DNA of 47,292 nt. Origin: Bacillota bacterium. Its GTDB lineage: Bacteria; Bacillota; UBA4882; UBA8346. The DNA is taken from assembly GCA_023410535.1 (NCBI GenBank), contig JAEYPR010000018.1:1-47292 (forward strand). Reading direction: 5' to 3'. The notes under the pieces were generated by a model, which saw only the letters and a list, made by a program, of their open reading frames with translations, had not been told where the DNA came from and searched no databases. Every line of letters begins with the position of its first letter. The first letter of the stretch is position 1. The position numbers and the translations under genes were made by a program. This document shows, piece after piece, positions 33,859 to 42,324 of the stretch.

Positions 33859-34347
33859 ATGACTAAAGAGAAGTTGCCGGTAACACCGGCCATCCGGCAG
33901 TTGCGCCAGGCGAAAGTTGCTTATGAAGATCACCTTTATCAATATGAAGAAAAGGGCGGGACGGAGGTTGCTGCGCGGGAGCTGGGAATTGATGAACACG
34001 CGGCCATCAAAACATTGGTGATGGAGGATGAGCGGCATAACCCGTTGATCATCCTGATGCATGGCGACCGCCAGGTATCCACTAAAGAATTGGCGCGCGT
34101 GCTCGGAGTCAAAACCATTACCCCTTGTACGCCGGAGACTGCCTCCAAACATACCGGCTACCTGGTCGGTGGAACCTCTCCGTTTGGCACCAGAAAGGAA
34201 TTGCCGGTTTACGTGGAAACAAGCATTATGGATTTACCGCGGATTTATATTAATGGCGGCAAACGAGGCTATCTGGTCAGCATGACCCCGCAGGACCTGC
34301 AACGGGTGCTCAACCCTCAAGCGGTAGCGGTAGGAACCAGCGGCTAG
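33859..34347 (+). CDS. ybaK: Cys-tRNA(Pro) deacylase, YbaK family
   Basis: A 162-residue YbaK/ProX-type trans-editing protein that hydrolyses Cys-tRNA(Pro). Features are TPAIRQLRQAKVAYEDHLYQYEE, the conserved Lys in AAIKTLVMED, the KTITPCTPE region, and GYLVGGTSPFGTRKELPVYVE with its GGxSPFG loop. ATG 33859 follows GAGGGAT by five to six bases; the frame extends upstream to 33829 without a site. Monocistronic. Confidence 0.93.
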   Translation: MTKEKLPVTPAIRQLRQAKVAYEDHLYQYEEKGGTEVAARELGIDEHAAIKTLVMEDERHNPLIILMHGDRQVSTKELARVLGVKTITPCTPETASKHTGYLVGGTSPFGTRKELPVYVETSIMDLPRIYINGGKRGYLVSMTPQDLQRVLNPQAVAVGTSG

Positions 34348-34497
34348 CCTTATCAAAAGAGTAGGATCGCAGTAATTATATATTACGCACTAAATATTTG
34401 ACCAGCAGCCCGACAGGTATTTCTGGACTCAGCCGTTGATTTTTAATTTATAATTCGGTATTTTTTGTTAATAACTTCTTTTCCGGATGAAAAGGTA

Positions 34498-34524
34498 TTA
34501 AGTAAAAATTGTTTCAGTCGATAT
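34498..34524 (+). promoter_or_regulatory. Sigma-28 (SigD/FliA)-like promoter of the chemotaxis operon
   Basis: TTAA (34498-34501), exactly 15 bases, GTCGATAT (34517-34524), close to TAAA-N15-GCCGATAT. The position before cheA supports it. Confidence 0.6.
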
Positions 34525-34597
34525 AATATCTAGAAACGGGATATCAAGTAATTCGGCATGGATGCTGGCGGAGATTGGACGATTGAGGGAAAACCCA

Positions 34598-34640
34598 GAC
34601 GGCCAACGCTTATTCAGCGTTGGCCGTAGTTATTGTTACT
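34598..34640 (+). terminator. Hairpin in the cheA leader, possible attenuator
   Basis: CGGCCAACGC and its complement GCGTTGGCCG (about 34600-34626) with a seven-base loop, followed by TAGTTATTGTT. It lies about 75 bases after the promoter and 95 bases before cheA, so it would act as a partial terminator or attenuator. Confidence 0.5.
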
Positions 34641-34721
34641 TCCGCTTCTCAGGGGGTGGAAATTGGTAATTGGCAATTTCCTTAGATTAAATGTTCAGTT
34701 TAGATAAGGAGTGGATTTTCT

Positions 34722-36761
34722 TTGGGAAATAGCTTTGATCGCGAACCTATGTTAGACTTATATCTTTTTGAAACAACCCAACTCATCGAACAGCTGGAGC
34801 AACTTATCTTAAACAGTGAACAAGGAAATAATTTCGATAACTCCATCAACGAAATTTTCCGGATCATGCATACCATTAAAGGCTCAGCGGCGATGATGCT
34901 TTTTACCAATGTTTCAAATCTGGCGCACGCAATTGAGGACCTTTTTTATTTACTGCGCGAGAGTAAACCGGCTGAGATTGATTATTCGAAACTAAGCGAT
35001 CTGGTCTTATCGGGTGTCGACTTTATTAAAAATGAGACCCAAAAAGTGCAGGACGGTTCGGAATCCAATGGCGATTCGGCGTCACTAATTCAAAATATTA
35101 AGAACTACCTTCAAGAGTTGCGCGGTTCCAGTCCGAACCAGCCAAATCCAGCGGCCGAAAAAGCGAAAACCGAAACCGAGTCCCCCAAATTTTATATTGG
35201 GCAAGACCGGTCGGCCGAACGATTGTCGGAACAACCACAATATGAGGCATCCCTTTATTTTGCCGAAGACTGTCAGATGGAAGATGTGCGCGCCTTCACC
35301 TTATTACATCAATTAAAAGAAAAAGTGGAGATTGTTTCGTGCGTTCCGGAAGTGGTTATTGACGATAACGCTTGTATCGAAGCGATCCGTCAGGACGGTT
35401 TAAAGATTGCCTTTACCATGAAAGGCACTTTAGATGAGATTGAAGCGATCTTTAACAAAACACCGTTAATTAAAGATCTTGATATTCACGAAAAACCTAA
35501 AGCTTCGTTGCTGCACGCTTTGCCGATTATTCAGGAGGTTGAGGAGGCTCAACAGATCGTCAAGAGACGAAACGAACCGGAGAAGAGCAGTACAGGTTCG
35601 GTCTCGCAACGGTTTATCAATGTGAACGTGGAAAAACTCGATAAATTGATGGACTTGGTCGCGGAGTTGGTTATCTCCGAGGCGATGGTAACCCACCATC
35701 CGGAATTGGATGGCCTGGCTTTGGATAGTTTCCATAAAGCATCCGGCCAATTGCGCAAGATCACCAATGAATTACAAGACATTGTCATGGCGATCCGGAT
35801 GGTGCCGCTGACCAATACTTTTATGAAGATGCAGCGAATTGTCCGCGATATGAGCCATAAATTACAGAAAGAAGTGGAACTGGAGCTGATCGGCGAAGAG
35901 ACCGAAGTCGATAAAAATATCATCGAACAGCTTTCCGATCCGCTGATGCATTTAATCCGGAACGCAATTGATCATGGCATTGAATCGCAGCCGGAACGCC
36001 AAGAGAAGGGCAAGCCGGCTGCTGCCAAGATCACTCTGGAAGCCAAAAATTCCGGCAATGAAGTCTGGATTGTTATCCGGGATGACGGACGGGGGCTGGA
36101 TAAAGATAAGATCTTGAAGAAAGCCTTAGAAAATGGCTTGGTTACCAAACCCGAAAGCGAACTGACCGAACGGGAGATTTTTGCTTTTATCCTCCAACCG
36201 GGCTTCTCGACAAAAGAAAAGATCACCGAGTTTTCCGGCCGGGGGGTCGGAATGGACGTGGTCGTGAAGAATATTGAAAAAGTTGGCGGAACGGTACTCA
36301 TCGACAGCGTTATGGGAGTGGGAACGTCGATTTCGCTAAAGATTCCGTTAACGTTGGCGATCATTGACGGTATGAGCATTCAAGTCGGTAATTCGCTCTT
36401 TACATTGCCCACCACAACAATCCAGGAATCCTTCCGGGTGAAGGAAGAAGATGTGATTACCGATCCGGACGGCGATGAGATGATTTTGATTCGTGGGAAA
36501 TGCCATCCTTTCTTGCGGCTGCATGAATTGTACAAGATTGAGACCGACACCGTGAAACTGCATGAGGGGATCATTGTGATGGTTGAAAGTGATGATAAGA
36601 GTCTTTGTTTATTCGCGGACCGATTGCTCGGAGAACAACAGGTGGTTGTCAAAGGATTGCCGAGGTATATCAAGAAAGTTCGCGGTTTGGCGGGATGCAC
36701 ATTGTTGGGTGACGGCAGCATCAGTTTGATTTTGGACGTCCCCGGACTGCTACATTTTTAA
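34722..36761 (+). CDS. cheA: Chemotaxis histidine kinase CheA
   Basis: A 679-residue CheA. P1 has the phosphorylated His50 in RIMHTIKGSAAMM. P2-like region at about 175-265. P3 dimerisation contains the VNVEKLDKLMDLVAELVI start. P4 ATPase contains LIRNAIDHGIE, DDGRGLD and GRGVGMDVV. P5 CheW-like regulatory domain follows from about 540. TTG 34722 is the start, with AAGGAGTG nine to ten bases upstream. First gene of the operon; phosphorylates CheB and the CheY-like protein encoded downstream. Confidence 0.96.
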   Translation: MGNSFDREPMLDLYLFETTQLIEQLEQLILNSEQGNNFDNSINEIFRIMHTIKGSAAMMLFTNVSNLAHAIEDLFYLLRESKPAEIDYSKLSDLVLSGVDFIKNETQKVQDGSESNGDSASLIQNIKNYLQELRGSSPNQPNPAAEKAKTETESPKFYIGQDRSAERLSEQPQYEASLYFAEDCQMEDVRAFTLLHQLKEKVEIVSCVPEVVIDDNACIEAIRQDGLKIAFTMKGTLDEIEAIFNKTPLIKDLDIHEKPKASLLHALPIIQEVEEAQQIVKRRNEPEKSSTGSVSQRFINVNVEKLDKLMDLVAELVISEAMVTHHPELDGLALDSFHKASGQLRKITNELQDIVMAIRMVPLTNTFMKMQRIVRDMSHKLQKEVELELIGEETEVDKNIIEQLSDPLMHLIRNAIDHGIESQPERQEKGKPAAAKITLEAKNSGNEVWIVIRDDGRGLDKDKILKKALENGLVTKPESELTEREIFAFILQPGFSTKEKITEFSGRGVGMDVVVKNIEKVGGTVLIDSVMGVGTSISLKIPLTLAIIDGMSIQVGNSLFTLPTTTIQESFRVKEEDVITDPDGDEMILIRGKCHPFLRLHELYKIETDTVKLHEGIIVMVESDDKSLCLFADRLLGEQQVVVKGLPRYIKKVRGLAGCTLLGDGSISLILDVPGLLHF

Positions 36762-36833
36762 ATTTTTATAGACAAGCTTTACTGGTTTCGACATCATATT
36801 CGGTTGACAAACCAAGGATGAGGAGGCACCAAT

Positions 36834-39800
36834 ATGAAGTGGTTTTACAATTTGGAGATCCGTTCCAAACTGATTATAGGGTTTTTGGCCATTGTCTTAC
36901 TGACGGCGATTTTAGGCGGCTTAGCCATTTATGGCATTAAGGCGATCAGCCAGGCCGATGCCGAGCTTTACAGCCGCCATACCCAGGTTGTGCAAGGGGT
37001 CAGTTTGATTTCGGCCAACTATCAGAAAGTGCGGATTACCCTTACCGATACCATTCTCGATAAAACCATGGATGAAAAAGTAAAACACGGGAATGACTTA
37101 ATCACCTTTAATGATGCAATCACTTTGCAGTTGGGAGAGATCGAGAAGACTGTCGCAACCCAGGAAGAAAAAAAAGCGTTTGGAGTTTTAAAGGACGCGT
37201 TGTTTAACTTCAGACCGTTCCAAGACAGCATTTTGGCTTTGACTGTGACCAATCAGTCGGACCAAGCCCTCCAAGCAATTCGGGGCGAGGGTGCGCCGTT
37301 GGTGACGGCGGTCGAAGAAGCGATGAACGGCCTGACGCAATTGGAGATGAACCTGGCCAAGCAAAAATCGGTTACCAATGCGGCCTTGGCCCAACAGTCG
37401 ATTATCGTCACGTTTGGAATTTTGATCTTGGCAACCTTGGTCTCGATCGTCATCGGTTATTTCTTGTCGGTGATCATCGCCAAACCCATCAAAAAACTGG
37501 CGCAGATCTCCGAGAAAATTGCCAGGGGCGATTTAAATGTGGAAATCGATACGGTCCGTTCCAAAGATGAACTGGGTAAAATGATGTTGTCCTTTGGGAA
37601 ACTGGTTGAACGGGTTTTTTGGTATGAAGCGTTGTTGGATTCGGTTCCTTTCGCCATCTCGGTAACGGATATGGAGCGGAATTGGACGTTTGTCAATAAA
37701 CCGTTTGAACAGTTTTTAGGCTTAACCCGCCAAGAGATTATTGGCAAACAGTGCCAGGATTGCAGTAGTGAGATTTGTGCTACCGAAGAGTGCGGTTTGG
37801 CCCGTTTGGAACAGGATCAACCGCAGACCTTTTTTCGTAAAGAGAGTCAAAATTACCAAGTTGATTCTTCATATATTGAAAATTCCCAGGCCGAACGGGT
37901 CGGCCATATTGAAATTATCCAAGACATTACGGCCAAAACCCGGGTCGCCCAATATCAGAGCGCCGAAGTGGCCCGTTTGGCCAATAATCTGGAATTATTA
38001 GCCCAAGGCAATTTGGAATTGGATTTGGCGGTGGCGGAAGCGGACGAACATACCCAGGTCGAACGGGAAAACTTCCAGCAGATCAACGCCAACCTGGAGC
38101 GGCTGAAAGATGCGATCACTGCATTGACCACCGACGCCGGTCAATTGGTTGAAGCGGCGTTGGAAGGACGACTCGATTTCCGGGCCGACGGTTCCAAACA
38201 TGGCGGCGAGTTCCAAGCGATTATTCAAGGCGTCAATAACACGTTGGACGCGGTTATTCGACCGATCAGCGTGACTGCCGATTATATCGAGCGCATCAGT
38301 CGGGGCGATATCCCGGAAACCATCGTTAACGATTATCAAGGTGACTTTAAAGGATTGATCGACAATCTCAATACCTGTATTGAGGCGGTCAATTCGCTAG
38401 TAGTCGACGCAAATACTCAAGCCCGGGCGGCAATTGAAGGACGACTTGACTTCCGGGCGGATGCCAGCCGTCATGGCGGAGGATTCGCCAAGATTATCGA
38501 CGGTTTCAATCAAACTTTGGACGCTATTATTCAGCCATTGAACGAGGCCATTGCCGTATTGCAACGGATGGCGGTGAACGATTATACCCGGCAGTTGCAG
38601 CCCGAACAGTACCAAGGGATGCTGCGCCATTTCGCCGAGACCGTCAATGCGGTGCAAGCGCGGTTATTAAGTGTCCAGGAAGTCGTCAATCAAGTAGCCG
38701 ATGGCGATACCAGCCGTTATGAGGAACTCAAAGGCATCGGTAAACAGTCGGAAGACGACCATCTGGTACCGGCGTTGACCCGAATGATGGGAATGATCGA
38801 AGCGTTAATCACCGAAGTCGAGACCTTAACGGAAGCGGCGATCTCGGGCGAGCTGCAAGTCCGCGGCCGGACCGAACAATTCTCCGGCGGTTACCGGGCG
38901 ATCGTTGCGGGCTTCAACCGGACCCTCGATGCGGTGATTCAACCGGTCAATGAAGCGGCGGCGGTTCTCGAAGAGATTGCCCAAGGGAACTTGACTGTCA
39001 AGGTTGAAGGAGATTACCAAGGCGACCATCGCAAGATCGCCGACGCGTTGAATCAAACGTTGAGCAATCTGAATGACGTGCTGTTTGAACTGAATGATGT
39101 GGCGGAGTTAGTCGCCGACGGCGCCCGGAACGTTTCCCAATCCAGTCAGATTATTTCCGAATCCGCGACCGAACAAGCCAGCACGGTTGAGGAATTGACC
39201 GCTTCGATGACGGAAATTGCTTCGCAGACCAAGCAAAACGCCGCCTACGCCGACGAAGCCAATAAACTGGCTTTAGCCGCCAAAGACAACGCCGAACAGG
39301 GCGATCAGCAGATGCAGGAGATGCTGAAAGCGATGACCGAGATTAACGGAGTCTCCGAAAGTATCTCAAAGATTATCAAAGTCATTGACGAGATTGCCTT
39401 CCAAACCAATATCCTGGCCTTAAACGCGGCGGTCGAGGCCGCCCGCGCCGGACAACACGGGAAAGGATTCGCGGTTGTTGCGGAAGAAGTGCGCAACCTC
39501 GCAGCCCGTAGCGCTAATGCCGCCAAAGAGACCACGGCGTTAATTGAAGGCTCGATTACCAAAGTCGCTTCCGGAACCAAAATTGCCAATCAAACTGCCC
39601 AAGCGCTCCATCGGATCGTCGAAGGCGCCGCCAAAACCACTGGTTTGGTTGCGGACATCGCCCATTCTTCCAATGATCAAGCGCTCGGAATTACCCAAGT
39701 TAATCAGGGAATCAAGCAGGTGGCCCAGATCGTTCAGACCAGCACCGCCACCTCCGAACAGAGCGCGGCTGCCAGTCAAGAGTTGTCCGGTCAGGCGGAC

Positions 39801-39875
39801 ATGCTGCGTTCGCTGGTTAAAAAGTTTCGATTGGTCAAAAACCATCAATATCTCCTTGAGTCGAAAAATAGATAA
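36834..39875 (+). CDS. Large methyl-accepting chemotaxis protein with HAMP-like repeats and a PAS domain
   Basis: A 1013-residue chemoreceptor. Span 1 is at about 15-37, a four-helix-bundle sensor at 38-185, span 2 at about 188-212 and HAMP at 212-262. A PAS domain (about 262-370) contains a cysteine cluster, QCQDCSSEICATEECG (about 305-320). HAMP-like repeats follow at about 390-720, each with a phrase such as AALEGRLDFRAD, AAIEGRLDFRAD or AAISGELQVRG and NxTLDAVI. The signalling domain has its tip at EIAFQTNILALNAAVEAARAG (about 851-871). No CheR-tethering pentapeptide is present at the C-terminus. GAGGAGG precedes the ATG. Cys-PAS suggests redox or metal input in addition to the outside sensor. 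Confidence 0.95.
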   Translation: MKWFYNLEIRSKLIIGFLAIVLLTAILGGLAIYGIKAISQADAELYSRHTQVVQGVSLISANYQKVRITLTDTILDKTMDEKVKHGNDLITFNDAITLQLGEIEKTVATQEEKKAFGVLKDALFNFRPFQDSILALTVTNQSDQALQAIRGEGAPLVTAVEEAMNGLTQLEMNLAKQKSVTNAALAQQSIIVTFGILILATLVSIVIGYFLSVIIAKPIKKLAQISEKIARGDLNVEIDTVRSKDELGKMMLSFGKLVERVFWYEALLDSVPFAISVTDMERNWTFVNKPFEQFLGLTRQEIIGKQCQDCSSEICATEECGLARLEQDQPQTFFRKESQNYQVDSSYIENSQAERVGHIEIIQDITAKTRVAQYQSAEVARLANNLELLAQGNLELDLAVAEADEHTQVERENFQQINANLERLKDAITALTTDAGQLVEAALEGRLDFRADGSKHGGEFQAIIQGVNNTLDAVIRPISVTADYIERISRGDIPETIVNDYQGDFKGLIDNLNTCIEAVNSLVVDANTQARAAIEGRLDFRADASRHGGGFAKIIDGFNQTLDAIIQPLNEAIAVLQRMAVNDYTRQLQPEQYQGMLRHFAETVNAVQARLLSVQEVVNQVADGDTSRYEELKGIGKQSEDDHLVPALTRMMGMIEALITEVETLTEAAISGELQVRGRTEQFSGGYRAIVAGFNRTLDAVIQPVNEAAAVLEEIAQGNLTVKVEGDYQGDHRKIADALNQTLSNLNDVLFELNDVAELVADGARNVSQSSQIISESATEQASTVEELTASMTEIASQTKQNAAYADEANKLALAAKDNAEQGDQQMQEMLKAMTEINGVSESISKIIKVIDEIAFQTNILALNAAVEAARAGQHGKGFAVVAEEVRNLAARSANAAKETTALIEGSITKVASGTKIANQTAQALHRIVEGAAKTTGLVADIAHSSNDQALGITQVNQGIKQVAQIVQTSTATSEQSAAASQELSGQADMLRSLVKKFRLVKNHQYLLESKNR

Positions 39876-39901
39876 AACAATAAATTATAGAGGTGAATAA
39901 C

Positions 39902-40393
39902 ATGGCAGGTGTCATCGACAATTTTAATCTTCAGGAAGATACCCAAAAAGGCCGGTTCTTAACGTTTGCAATCGGTAATGAAGAGTATGGCATCGAGATC
40001 GAACATGTAACCGAGATTATCGGGATCCAAGCGATTACCGAAGTTCCCGAACTACCCTTCTACATCAAGGGCATTATTAACCTGCGGGGCAAGATCATTC
40101 CGGTGATGGACATGCGGTTGCGGTTTAAACGGGAAGCGATGGAGTATAATGACCGCACTTGTATTATCGTGGTGGATATCGGCGAGATCACCATTGGTTT
40201 AATCGTCGACAAAGTGGTCGAGGTTGTTAGCATCCCGGAGCAGGATATTGTGCCGCCGCCCGACCCGAGCACCGGCTTCCAAACCCGCTATATCAAAGGC
40301 GTTGGCAAGATCGGCAATGAGGTCAAATTGTTATTGGATTGCATCAAGATCCTCAGCGATGAAGAGGTGAAAAACCTCGCCGAGATCGCATAA
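39902..40393 (+). CDS. cheW: Chemotaxis coupling protein CheW
   Basis: A 163-residue CheW with the two-barrel fold signatures FLTFAIGNEEYGIEIEHVTEI, IKGIINLRGKIIPVMDM and LIVDKVVEVVSI. It links the MCP to CheA. ATG 39902 follows AGAGGTGA by five bases. Confidence 0.95.
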   Translation: MAGVIDNFNLQEDTQKGRFLTFAIGNEEYGIEIEHVTEIIGIQAITEVPELPFYIKGIINLRGKIIPVMDMRLRFKREAMEYNDRTCIIVVDIGEITIGLIVDKVVEVVSIPEQDIVPPPDPSTGFQTRYIKGVGKIGNEVKLLLDCIKILSDEEVKNLAEIA

Positions 40394-40453
40394 GCGCCTT
40401 GTAGCCGGTTTAAACGGTCTTGGTTCGTTAATCTCATTGGTAAGGAGTTCGCC

Positions 40454-41266
40454 ATGATTTCAATTACCGAAGATGAATTTTGGAAATTAGTCAGTTTTAT
40501 CAAAGGAAATTATGGTATCAATTTAACTGAAAAAAAAGCGTTGGTCACCGGCAGGTTACAAAACATTTTAGCCGAAAAGAATATGCAGAGTTTCTCGGAG
40601 TATTTCAACTACATCATGGCCGATAAATCCGGGAGCGCCGTCACAAATTTGATCAATAAGATTACGACCAATCACACTTTTTTTCTCCGCGAAAGGGATC
40701 ATTTTGACTTTTTCCGTACCCAGGTGCTTCCGTATTTGAAAAGCACTAGCCCTAGCCGGGATATGCGGGTTTGGAGCGCGGGTTGTTCGAGTGGCGAGGA
40801 ACCGTATACGTTGGAGATGATCATCGCCGATTTCCTGGGTATGGAACGAAAGGCTTGGGATACGCGGATTTTGGCAACCGATATTTCGGAGAAGGTCTTG
40901 GACATTGCGGTCCAGGGGATCTATGCCAATGAACAGCTTACGGCCATCCCCGATGATTGGAAACGCCGCTATTTTACCCGGGTGAACGATGACGCGTCGC
41001 AATTGGTCGAAGACATTCGCAATAATGTGATTTTTCGCCGGTTTAACTTAATGAACCAGGTATTTCCGTTTAAAAAGAAATTTCAGGTGATCTTCTGCCG
41101 GAACGTAATGATTTATTTTGATGCCGAAACCCGCCGGGAGCTCGTCGACCGTTTTTATGAGCATACCGAGCCCGGAGGTTATCTGTTTATCGGACTTTCG
41201 GAGTCCTTGCGGAGAGAAGAAACCAATTATAAATATATTCGCCCCTCGGTTTATAGAAAGGAATAA
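40454..41266 (+). CDS. cheR: Chemotaxis protein methyltransferase CheR
   Basis: A 270-residue SAM-dependent glutamyl methyltransferase. The helical N-terminal domain contains INKITTNHTFFLRERDHF. The SAM-binding motif VWSAGCSSGEEPY is near residue 97, the ATDIS acidic loop follows, and FCRNVMIYFD is in the catalytic half. It methylates the MCP and is opposed by CheB, whose gene begins three bases after the CheR stop. AAGGAG lies eight bases before the ATG. Confidence 0.96.
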   Translation: MISITEDEFWKLVSFIKGNYGINLTEKKALVTGRLQNILAEKNMQSFSEYFNYIMADKSGSAVTNLINKITTNHTFFLRERDHFDFFRTQVLPYLKSTSPSRDMRVWSAGCSSGEEPYTLEMIIADFLGMERKAWDTRILATDISEKVLDIAVQGIYANEQLTAIPDDWKRRYFTRVNDDASQLVEDIRNNVIFRRFNLMNQVFPFKKKFQVIFCRNVMIYFDAETRRELVDRFYEHTEPGGYLFIGLSESLRREETNYKYIRPSVYRKE

Positions 41267-41269
41267 CCA

Positions 41270-42301
41270 ATGGCCATAAAACAACGTATCAAAGTCTTAG
41301 TCGTTGATGATTCGCTCGTTTTCCGCGAACTATTGGCTAGAGGTTTGGCTAATGATCCCGGGATTGAGGTTGTCGGTACCGCTGGCAGCGCCGCCGAGGC
41401 CAAGAAAATGATTCTTGAATTGAAACCGCAAGTTTTGACCTTGGACGTGGAGATGCCCCAAATATCGGGGATTGAATTTTTAAAACAACTGATGCCAGAA
41501 TATCCTTTGCCGGTGGTGATGGTCAGTTCGGTCAGTGACAGCGTCTTTGATGCCTTGAAAGCCGGAGCGGTTGATTTTGTGACCAAACCGGATACCAGCA
41601 ATCGTGGGGTTGATTCGGTAATCAATGAATTGATCGTTAAGATTAAGATCGCCTCTATTGCGAAAGTCGGAAGCTGGAAACATGATTCCGGCAAGCCGGA
41701 GTTGGGCAAAGTGGTCCCAGGCAAACAGGAACGGCTGATCGCGATTGGAGCCTCCACCGGCGGTACCGAGGCGTTGGCGCGGGTATTGCAACTTTTTCCG
41801 CGCAATATGCCGGGAACCGTGATTGTCCAACATATGCCGCCGGTGTTCACCAAAATGTACGCCGACCGTCTGAATGAAAGCTGTCAAGTTGAAGTGAAAG
41901 AGGCCGCCAATGGCGATGTGGTTTATCCGGGGCGGGTGTTGATCGCACCCGGCGATTATCAGATGCGGGTCAAACGCAGCGGCCTTTCCTATAGTGTGGA
42001 ATGTTTTAAAGGTGAAAAGGTGAACGGACATTGTCCTTCGGTCGATGTGTTATTTCAATCAGTGGCGGAGGTTGCGGGCAAAAACGCCATTGGGGTCATT
42101 TTGACCGGAATGGGCTATGACGGGGCCAAAGGTTTACAGCAGATGCGGCAGAAAGGTGCGCGCACGCTCGGGCAAGATGAAAGTTCTTGCGTGGTTTACG
42201 GAATGCCCCGGGCTGCTTTTGAGATTGGCGCCGTTGAAAAACAGGTGTCGCTCAATGACATGACACGTGCGATTGAGAACCTGGTCAACAACCCAGGATG
42301 A
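41270..42301 (+). CDS. cheB: Chemotaxis methylesterase/deamidase CheB
   Basis: A 343-residue protein. The receiver domain has D13/D14 and phosphoacceptor Asp59 in VLTLDVEMPQ. The methylesterase domain has its Ser in IGASTGGTEAL (about 161), its His in IVQHMPPVFT (about 188) and its Asp in LTGMGYDGAKGL (about 284). Demethylates the receptor when phosphorylated by CheA. AAGGA at the end of cheR is its ribosome binding site, so the two are translationally coupled. Confidence 0.96.
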   Translation: MAIKQRIKVLVVDDSLVFRELLARGLANDPGIEVVGTAGSAAEAKKMILELKPQVLTLDVEMPQISGIEFLKQLMPEYPLPVVMVSSVSDSVFDALKAGAVDFVTKPDTSNRGVDSVINELIVKIKIASIAKVGSWKHDSGKPELGKVVPGKQERLIAIGASTGGTEALARVLQLFPRNMPGTVIVQHMPPVFTKMYADRLNESCQVEVKEAANGDVVYPGRVLIAPGDYQMRVKRSGLSYSVECFKGEKVNGHCPSVDVLFQSVAEVAGKNAIGVILTGMGYDGAKGLQQMRQKGARTLGQDESSCVVYGMPRAAFEIGAVEKQVSLNDMTRAIENLVNNPG

Positions 42302-42324
42302 ATTCGGACGTCAGTGAGGGTTGA

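Larger units (their letters stand above)
34348..34721 (+). other. Intergenic leader of the chemotaxis operon
   Basis: It holds a sigma-28-like promoter and about 200 bases of leader with a strong hairpin. Positions 34348-34490 show nothing recognisable, and there is no clear terminator for ybaK. Confidence 0.5.
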
